A DNA stretch of 61,997 nt from a virus. Of the stretch, positions 33,286-41,000 are shown piece after piece. The translations under genes were made by a program, and so were the position numbers. The notes below the pieces were generated by a model. The model did no database searches. It saw only the letters and a program-made list of their open reading frames with translations, and was not told where the DNA came from. The stretch is taken from IMG/VR virus record IMGVR_UViG_3300027848_000021, positions 1 through 61,997 of that record; one strand, written 5' to 3'. The stretch's first letter is position 1, and each line of letters opens with the position of its first letter.

Positions 33286-35619
33286 TTAGACGACTATAGT
33301 CGCTCGTTTTCTCTGTGGCAACCCCAGCCCAGTTAAATATGCAAAAGCACTTGCGACAGAGTCCACTTGGTCATCATGGTCGCAGGCCTCAGGAAATGAC
33401 GAAAGTTCGTCCAACCAATCCGTAAGCCATATTCCTCTAACCACGCGAACATTGCCATTAGCGACCGCGGCGGCAAATGGCCTGGCGCGAGTGACCTTGT
33501 CCCCCGTGGAGCGCATCGCCATAAAATCAAACCCTGGCAAAACGTAACGCGCGTATTGGTCCATCAGGGCCTTCCCGCTTGAGCCCGGCTCCTGCTCCAT
33601 TCTAATAGGAACTCCGCGCCCGTCTTCATGGGCGGTCTGGGCGATGATTTGCTCGACACGCTCACCACGGTGACGAAAACGCTTCACATCTAGTACATAG
33701 GCTACACCTTGGTCAAAGAGCATTAAGGTTCCAACGGTGTAGTCAGGGTTGGGGGTGGAGTGGTTCGGCTCCGTCGCCGCCAAGTCCCAAAAACGCACAG
33801 CCCTAGCGGAACTGGTTATTTGCGGTATTTCGCTGGTTTCGAGCAAAATAATAGATGTCCTATCTATCAACGTTCCAAGAGTCGTGCTCCACCAGTCGCC
33901 ATCTTCAAGCCGTCGTCGCTCTATCGGGTCAAGTTCCTGAAGGGCCTGTCTGTAGGAGACTGCGTCGATGCCGGGGTTGTCGGTCAGCTTTGCCGGCACG
34001 AATATCCGCCCCGCTGCCTTTCCTTCGACAATGAATCTCTGCCTAACCCAATTAGGAGCGGGGTTGGACGCCGCGCGCATCCGTAGTGGGACGTTGGACA
34101 GTGGGCCTGTTGGCGGCCGGCGCAAACGAGAGAACAAATACCTATAGTCGGATTCTCGGATTTCTGTAACTTCATCCATCCCAATGTATTGAAATTCTGA
34201 GTTTCCAGTCCAGACAACACGCCCATTGTGCCTGGTCAGAAAGGTGTGATGAGGGGGGACGGTAAGGCAGTGAACGGTGCCTTTGTAATGTTTGGGGACT
34301 ATTGGCCGTCCATCGCCAAAGGTAATCATTCTGTCCTGGTCCGCCGTTTCAAGCAAAAACACATGGAACGCTAGGACGTCGTGTTCTTTTCCGTCAGGCG
34401 TAGTGGTGTGGTCCTGGCGCTCGTTGAGAGTGGCTCTAAAGCCACAGTGTTGCGCAAGTCTCATCACCCCGTCCGCCAACTCACGCGAAACAGTCACGTA
34501 ATGACCGCTTGTTTCAGTGCGCCACGTCCCATCGCCTTCAACTAGCGATTGCAAAAGAAGTCGGGCATATTTCGTTTTCCAAGTAAAAACTTCATCGGGA
34601 ATGCGTTTGTGATAAGCGCCCTTACCGGTGTGTTCATTTAGCCAGTTGGCGAGTTTCGTATTTGTGAATACAAGATTTCTGGGTTCGTCTCTGACATAAG
34701 CGCCAGAACGTTCAAGCAAAAGCCTCAGGGCATCTTTATGTACCCTGCTGTGCCCGTCGTGTAGTGAAATATTCATGGTTCCCTTATTTGTGCACCCCTC
34801 TGCAATATACCACCCGAGAAATGTGGCCCAGTCTTCTGCCGCAAAAACGACATCAGAACTGTTCTGTCTCCCCCGCATTAACCTCGGAAACAAAGCACCC
34901 CCGGGGTCGCCGCCGCCGACGAAATGACCCGCTTGCGGAAATTTTGCCACTATCGGTAATTCATCCGTTCTATATTTGCGAAGTTTCTTTACCCTCTGCG
35001 TTGAAACCCACCATGTGTGGTCTGCGGTCACGGCAAACGAAACATCCGAGCCTTCTCTCGGACTATAGATTGGCCCGTCGTGGTCATAGACCCAGGTGTG
35101 GGTTGCCGGTTGATAATCCCATTCTCGTGTTTCTGGATTCATGGAAGCGACCAATTCACCAACTTCGATATCTTCTATTTTCTTCCATCCAGAAGTAGCT
35201 AAAACCTCTGTTCCCTTTATGCAGGGGCCTTTGTATCGCAGATAGTCATCTTTATTATTAAGGTAACCGAACGTTACGCGAGCACCAGATGGGAATGTGG
35301 CGATGAAACTATTGTTGTTCCAGTGGACCTCCTCATGCGCCGAAACCCACATCCGGAAGCGGTCCATAAGTGCGCCGGGAAGCGAAAGGTCGGCGAATGT
35401 TCTACGGAAAAGAATGGCCGAATAATTTGGCACATCAACATACTGCAACGCCGCCATTAAAAGTGCCGAACTTTTCCCACCTCCGGCACTTCCTCCATAT
35501 AGAGCCTCAATCGAGTTGGTTCGCAGGAAGACCCGTTGATTTATCGAGGCAGTTTCGGGGCAGTACAGCGCCGGTTTGGGGGTGAGGTATTCGAGTACCT
35601 CCTGCCAGTTCTGCTCCAT
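33286..35619 (-). CDS. terL: terminase large subunit with intein
   Basis: The ATPase and nuclease of the packaging motor. The extein is 436 residues after removal of a 341-residue intein. Walker A is G-G-S-A-G-G-G-K-S (residues 42-50); Walker B is Y-I-G-M-D-E just after the intein; the nuclease has R-F-W-D-L-A-A-T-E, M-E-Q-E-P-G-S-S-G-K and D-D-Q-V-D-S at the C-terminus. The intein splits the ATPase core between a Lys-Gly-Pro and Ser-Glu-Phe, immediately before Walker B. No separate small subunit is recognised in this window. The start sits in a divergent promoter region with the plus-strand head genes. Confidence 0.9.
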   Translation of the reverse strand: MEQNWQEVLEYLTPKPALYCPETASINQRVFLRTNSIEALYGGSAGGGKSSALLMAALQYVDVPNYSAILFRRTFADLSLPGALMDRFRMWVSAHEEVHWNNNSFIATFPSGARVTFGYLNNKDDYLRYKGPCIKGTEVLATSGWKKIEDIEVGELVASMNPETREWDYQPATHTWVYDHDGPIYSPREGSDVSFAVTADHTWWVSTQRVKKLRKYRTDELPIVAKFPQAGHFVGGGDPGGALFPRLMRGRQNSSDVVFAAEDWATFLGWYIAEGCTNKGTMNISLHDGHSRVHKDALRLLLERSGAYVRDEPRNLVFTNTKLANWLNEHTGKGAYHKRIPDEVFTWKTKYARLLLQSLVEGDGTWRTETSGHYVTVSRELADGVMRLAQHCGFRATLNERQDHTTTPDGKEHDVLAFHVFLLETADQDRMITFGDGRPIVPKHYKGTVHCLTVPPHHTFLTRHNGRVVWTGNSEFQYIGMDEVTEIRESDYRYLFSRLRRPPTGPLSNVPLRMRAASNPAPNWVRQRFIVEGKAAGRIFVPAKLTDNPGIDAVSYRQALQELDPIERRRLEDGDWWSTTLGTLIDRTSIILLETSEIPQITSSARAVRFWDLAATEPNHSTPNPDYTVGTLMLFDQGVAYVLDVKRFRHRGERVEQIIAQTAHEDGRGVPIRMEQEPGSSGKALMDQYARYVLPGFDFMAMRSTGDKVTRARPFAAAVANGNVRVVRGIWLTDWLDELSSFPEACDHDDQVDSVASAFAYLTGLGLPQRKRATIVV
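34201..35223 (-). mobile_element. LAGLIDADG intein in terL
   Basis: A 341-residue intein. Block A is C-I-K-G-T-E-V-L; block B is T-A-D-H-T-W-W (residues 198-204); LAGLIDADG-like motifs are F-L-G-W-Y-I-A-E-G (about 267-275) and L-L-Q-S-L-V-E-G-D-G (355-364); the C-terminal end is V-V-W-T-G-N followed by Ser. The first residue Cys and final Asn-Ser fit a class 1 intein. The residue before the intein is Pro and the penultimate residue is Gly, both unusual. The homing endonuclease appears intact. Confidence 0.85.
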
Positions 35620-35681
35620 TAACTCATCCTAGTTCACAATAGGTAATGTATAATGATACCAAAGTGCGCTAATGTAAATCC
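35620..35681. promoter_or_regulatory. divergent promoter region between terL and the head genes
   Basis: On the plus strand an exact TATAAT lies at 35649-35654, about 28 bases upstream of the GTG at 35682, but no good -35 is seen at the right spacing. On the minus strand TTTACA is followed by 17 bases and CATTAT, upstream of terL. These are the likely starts of the two opposed transcription units. Weak to moderate evidence. Confidence 0.4.
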
Positions 35682-35882
35682 GTGCCTACTTTTACAGCCA
35701 GACTCAAAACCCGAATGGCCAGAATCAGGGCGGCATTTAAGCGCCAAACTGTCGCCTACGGGCTGCTAACTTCATTTATACTGTTTACCAGTGTTGGTAC
35801 GGGTTTGATATTCGTCCCAGCCGGTTTTATCGTGGCAGGAATCTCGTGTGGTGTTTTTGGCTTCCTATTGGGTCTTGAGTAA
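35682..35882 (+). CDS. small membrane protein
   Basis: A 66-residue protein starting at GTG. It has a basic N-terminal 20 residues and then two hydrophobic segments (Y-G-L-L-T-S-F-I-L-F and G-F-I-V-A-G-I-S-C-G), predicted to span the membrane. It sits just upstream of the portal, a frequent position for small membrane proteins of unknown function in actinophages. Confidence 0.55.
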   Translation: MPTFTARLKTRMARIRAAFKRQTVAYGLLTSFILFTSVGTGLIFVPAGFIVAGISCGVFGFLLGLE

Positions 35883-35884
35883 AT

Positions 35885-37942
35885 ATGGCATGGAATCAAT
35901 CGAGCAACAAATCGCTCAATAACGCGAGTGGCAAATCACTTGGCCCTGGCATGCCCGTCGCCAACAACCCGTCCTTTGTGGGCAAGCCCTACAGGGATAA
36001 TTGGGACATCGAACGAGCCTATAAAGAGGGCATGCAGAAGGTCACGTGGGTTAATAGGTGTGTTGACGCGATTGCCGGAAACCAGGCGCGACTTCCTGTC
36101 ATGCTACGAAAGGACAACTCCCCAGACGGTGAGATTGTTACCGGCAGGGAAGCTAAACGCTCAAATATTCTGGAGATTCTAAATACCAAGGCGAACATGG
36201 GGGAAAATTCTTTCATTTTTCGCTACAGACTGTCCGCACAACTGCTTCTTGGCACCCGTGGCGTTTTCATTGAGAAAATCCGCGGCAGGGACGGTGGGGT
36301 TATCGCGTTGAGCCTATTGCCGCCACAGCACACCGCTCCGATACCGCACCCAAAAACGTTTGTTTCGGGATATGAAGTCGCAATGCCCAATGGAGATAAA
36401 ATCATCCTGCCACCACGGGATGTCGTTTGGGTAAGGCGCCCACACCCACTCGACCCGTATCTATCCCTAACACCCCTTGAATCATGCGGAATTGCCATAG
36501 AAATCGAGAATTTGGCGAAAATCTACAACCGCAACTATCTTCTGAACGACGGAAGACCAGGCGGTTTGTTGGTTGTCCGTGGGGAAATGGAAGAGCCGGA
36601 TAAAGAGGAGTTGCGCAATAGATTCCGCGGCAATATCTCCAGAACCGGCCACACGACGGTCATTGCGTCTGATGATGGTGTTGATTACATAGACACGTCA
36701 GCATCCCCCCGTGACGCCGCGTATGTCCAAATGCGTCAATTAACAAAAGAGGAGATACTCGCATCTTTCGGCGTGCCGGAGTCGGTAATTGGAAACGCAA
36801 GCGGCCGTACGTTCTCGAACGCCGCGGAGGAAATACGGGTGTTCTGGATGGAGACAATGTTGCCCCACCTCGAACCGCTTGCTCGGGCACTTGACGAGCT
36901 AGACGATGAGAATTATATAGATTTCGATTTAACTGAAGTTCCAATTTTGATGCTCTACAAGCAAGAGAGAGAACGATATTTGCTCCAGGAGTTTCAAACC
37001 GGCCTGATTAGCAATAACGAATACAGGCTTGGTTCTGGCAGAAAAGAGACCGATGCCGATTTGGCGGATTCGCTGCTCATGAATCCAAACCTGATACCAA
37101 TTGCAAATACCAAAAAGAAAATGGACGTAGTTCCAACGGCGGAGATGGGCGGTGTACCACCAGGGGCGCCACCAGGAGCGCCACCAGGAGCGCCACCAGA
37201 AGCACCACCTGGATTGCCGCCAGAGGCACCAGTCGACCCGAATACCATGCAGGGCGCCCTTGCGGCCGAAGGAGCACCTCCTGCTGGCGATTTGGCTCAG
37301 GCGCTTCCAGGGGATGCAGCACCAGCGAATACCGCAGCGCCGATTCCAGCCGGTGCCACCAGCGCGCAGACGGGTGGAATAATGCACAAATCGGACACAT
37401 TTGCCAAAGAAACAACGGCAATTGGACGATGGGAAGAAATCTTGGCGCGGAGTCTGGAGCGCGTCGTCGAGCGTCAGCAGAGGGTCGTGTTAGAAAAAAT
37501 ATCGGGTGCAAAGTCTAAGAAATCCCTATTTGCAGGAACCCTCGACGCTGAATACATTTTGAACTCCGATTTATGGAATAGACAAATGGACGAGGACATT
37601 CGTCCGGTCATATCGGCAATCATTCAGGAGTCGATGAATCTGTCCGCGGAATCAACCGAAACCAAGACGGCAGAGGATGGCATCTCCACCAAGGCCCAAG
37701 AAGACATACGGGTACAAGTCGATTCACAAATGGACCGCATAAAGCAGTTAAACACAAGCAATCAATCGGCGATTTCCAATATGATGCTCAATTCATTTAA
37801 TATATTTGACTTGGAGGAGCGGGCGTCGGCTTTCAAGTCCTCGGTTAACGGACTATATGTAGGCATTTTGTCTCAGCAGCAGCAAGATGTAAGCGAAGAA
37901 GAGACGCGCAGGGCGTGGGCGTTCGGAAAAGGCAATTTGTAA
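35885..37942 (+). CDS. HK97-type portal protein
   Basis: A 685-residue portal protein, longer than the usual 400-500. Core signatures include V-N-R-C-V-D-A-I-A, L-L-G-T-R-G-V-F, L-L-P-P-Q-H-T, D-G-R-P-G-G-L-L-V-V-R, and G-V-P-E-S-V-I-G-N-A-S-G-R-T-F-S-N-A. After residue 420 comes a P-P-G-A repeat (37157-37227), then a helical domain that is not part of the normal portal fold; it may bind packaged proteins or protrude into the head. The start is next to the end of the small membrane protein. Confidence 0.85.
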   Translation: MAWNQSSNKSLNNASGKSLGPGMPVANNPSFVGKPYRDNWDIERAYKEGMQKVTWVNRCVDAIAGNQARLPVMLRKDNSPDGEIVTGREAKRSNILEILNTKANMGENSFIFRYRLSAQLLLGTRGVFIEKIRGRDGGVIALSLLPPQHTAPIPHPKTFVSGYEVAMPNGDKIILPPRDVVWVRRPHPLDPYLSLTPLESCGIAIEIENLAKIYNRNYLLNDGRPGGLLVVRGEMEEPDKEELRNRFRGNISRTGHTTVIASDDGVDYIDTSASPRDAAYVQMRQLTKEEILASFGVPESVIGNASGRTFSNAAEEIRVFWMETMLPHLEPLARALDELDDENYIDFDLTEVPILMLYKQERERYLLQEFQTGLISNNEYRLGSGRKETDADLADSLLMNPNLIPIANTKKKMDVVPTAEMGGVPPGAPPGAPPGAPPEAPPGLPPEAPVDPNTMQGALAAEGAPPAGDLAQALPGDAAPANTAAPIPAGATSAQTGGIMHKSDTFAKETTAIGRWEEILARSLERVVERQQRVVLEKISGAKSKKSLFAGTLDAEYILNSDLWNRQMDEDIRPVISAIIQESMNLSAESTETKTAEDGISTKAQEDIRVQVDSQMDRIKQLNTSNQSAISNMMLNSFNIFDLEERASAFKSSVNGLYVGILSQQQQDVSEEETRRAWAFGKGNL
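37157..37227 (+). repeat. 12-base Pro/Gly/Ala repeat in the portal gene
   Basis: Repeats of CCACCAGGAGCG and variants encode P-P-G-A and P-P-E-A units. They form a flexible linker between the portal core and its C-terminal domain. Confidence 0.7.
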
Positions 37943-37954
37943 TTTCAGTAAACC

Positions 37955-37982
37955 ACGATAAATAGTTTCGCTAAACTATCGT
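37955..37982 (+). other. hairpin between portal and protease genes
   Basis: ATAGTTT pairs with AAACTAT around a CGCT loop, and flanking ACG pairs with CGT across a 4-base bulge. No T-run follows, so it is not a clear terminator; it may stabilise or modulate the mRNA. The 110-base gap holds no gene. Confidence 0.35.
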
Positions 37983-38052
37983 AATAAACAGCAATACCTG
38001 CGCTGCGAACCGGTTCTCTCGTTTATTCTAGAAGATGGCGACGAGGAGAAAA

Positions 38053-41000
38053 ATGCCCGCTACAGACTTCCCAGACATACACTATAAATCCAACTCGGGT
38101 CCGATTAATTTCGATACCGCGAAGGGAATTGTTGAATGTTTCGTTGCCGGCATTGGCAACAAGGACTCTGTCGGGGACGTTTGCGTGTCGGGAGCGTTCA
38201 CAAAGAGCCTGCAACGTCGGAAACCTCGCGTGGTTTGGGGTCACGTCTGGAATGAACCAATTGGCAAAGTTTTAGAAATATATGAAGTCCCAGCGAATGA
38301 TGCGCGTTTGCCAGCAAAAATGCGAGTTGCTGGGGTCGGAGGGCTGTACGCAAAGGTTCAGTTTAATCTCGGTTCCGAGAGGGGTCGTGAAGCATTTGCA
38401 AACGTTGCCTTTTTCGGCGAGGAACAAGAATGGTCTATTGGTTACAAAACGCTACGCTCGCAACAGGACCCAGTGCTCCAGGCGAATATGTTGTACGAGG
38501 TCGAACTCTATGAAGTAAGCCCTGTTCTCCACGGCGCAAACCAGATGACCGCAACAATATCGGTCAAGGACGACCAGACTGCAATAGAAATTGGTCACGC
38601 AGATTGCCCCGATGGAGCCTGTGACCTTGCTAAAGACGAATCCAGCGCCCCAGTCGAGGAAAAACATATTCCGGTTCAGGACAACACGTTTGACGCTGTA
38701 GCAATTAAAATTGGGAACGAATTATCGGCTCGTAGTGGTTCGATTATTAACGTAATCTCGTTGGAAAAAGCAGCGGTCGTGTTTACCCGTATGGCCGCGA
38801 ACGGTGATGTCGTGACCTACAGGTGCGGCTATCACTTTGACGGTCTCACTTTTATGTTCGCTCGGCCAGAGCGTACTACGCCCGGGATAAATGTTCCAGC
38901 CGTTACGCCGGTAATACCAAGTGTCAGCCCTCAGCTACCGCCCGTGCCGGTAAGACCACAAATGCCCCTCGCCCCAGTAGTGGCGCCGGTCGTTGTTGTG
39001 GCGCCGGTGCAGGTAAACCGTGTCGCCCTGTCGGTGCCTACTGTTGTCAAGCCAGGGCCTATGGGCATGGAAACTGTTGTACTGCCGCAAATACGGTACG
39101 AGAACACCCCTAAGCCTATCGATATCGCGGCGGCTATCGAGCGGGTACGCAAACGTAATGGATATAAGTCGCTTTTTGATTTTGGCGAAGTAACGGAAAC
39201 GGACTTTTTGGATAGTGTTGTTACGGGCAATAATCCGACCAGCATCCCCTACATCATTCCCGTTGCCATAAAAGATGCATACGCCGTTAAATCCCTGGTA
39301 GACCCTATTTTGGATTATTACAGAATTGAAGCCAGAGTGGAACCAGAGGGCATTGTCCTTTCGTCTGGAGTGACCAAAGACTTTGCGGATGCGGTATCTC
39401 TCGCCACCAAGGGACTCGGCAGAACAATTGGACGCGCGCTCTCTGCTGTCCGTCCGAACATCGGGGCAGGGAGGGTGGGTAGTCCAAACTTGCGTGGAGA
39501 ACGCAAGCGTGGGCGTGGTTTCAACTTCGGAATGCCCGAGGGCGACACGAACCCAATGACGCGCGAAGACGGCAACAGAGACGGCACGGTATTCGACGGC
39601 ATTCCCGGTTGGGAACAGCCAGACCCGACTCCCGGCGGTGCGGGCTCAATCGATAATCGTGAAGCGTCCGCCGCGCAGGAAGCTATTGCCGCGACATCTG
39701 GGAAACCGGATTCTGGGGCAATCAAAAAAGATGAAAAAAAGAAGCCGAAACTTTCATCAACTACTGACCCCGAACGTAAGCCAAGGGGTAATAACCTGTC
39801 GCGTGAATTTGGTGACATGACAGAGGAGGAGCACTCCCTCTACGGTCGTTACGATGAAGGGGGACGCGAGAGAAGAGATGCCGCCACCGGAAGAACCGCG
39901 CGCGACGATAATGCTGCGGACAAAAAGCGTGGCCAGCGTGATTCTGCCGCCCGCAGTGCTCGATTGCGTCAAGCGGAAGCCGCGGGGGACAGGGGAGACA
40001 GGGACGACGATGAGGCCAGCAGAATCAAACTCTCGTCGGGAAAAACCGATAGACGACATGCTGACCGTAGTGCGGAGATGGAACGGACCTTCCCAAATTC
40101 CGAGGAAAATAAAAAACGTCTCGCCCATGATGCCACTGCGGACACGTGGAGAAAAGATGGTTTCGGCTGGACCGAAATCCCTAGATACTCGGGAGATAAA
40201 AACAGGAGTCCAGATTATTTGCGTGGCAGAGAAATCGGATTCAATCAAGGGCGTTTGATGTGGGATGGCACTGGCGGACACAGAACGCGTCCCGAGAAAT
40301 TTAACGAGAAACAAAAATCATCCATCCAGTACGCGGACTGGTACGAAAACCTACTCAATTCCGTCAGCAGGTTTGTTGACGCGCATAAGGGCGGAGATGA
40401 TGTTGATGAGTGGAACGGCGTAGAGGCTGGCTTCAAAGAGGTAGTAATAACCAACGCTCCAGATACGTCTACGTGGCCATCGGACAGAGTCAAACGATTG
40501 GGCGATTTGATGGACAGGTATGACCCTAGTCTTAGGGGCAAAAACCCTAAGTCAACAGGAAAACTGTCCAGCGCGCATAACGCCGCAGGATTTAATGCTG
40601 GTATGGAATTTATTGCCCGAATTGGTGCTGGTCGAGAATTTAATAGAGAAAATAAGAAAAAGAAAAAGAATACGGCCAGACGGGCTAATTATCCATCCAC
40701 GCAACCCAGATTATCTTCGGGCGCGGGCAAAGAGATTGACGCTCCAGAAGAAGAGGCAGACAGACCACCTTCGGGCAACATAGGGTCCGACTATCGCAGG
40801 TTCGACCTAGAAACAACCGATGGCGGACCGAACCTGCTTGACGGCATGCATGATGAAATTTCACGTAGTCCAAAACTCCGCAGTAAAATCATGGGCGAAA
40901 TCGCGAGCATGCTTGGCGCTGCTGGCTTAACTGAAAAAAATGGTTACGACACATCACGTGCGTTTGATGTCTTGACAGGTTCCGAGAAAGACTTCGAAGA

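Noticed and set aside
37955-37982. Rho-independent terminator after the portal gene
   Set aside because: The hairpin is AT-rich and lacks a following T run.
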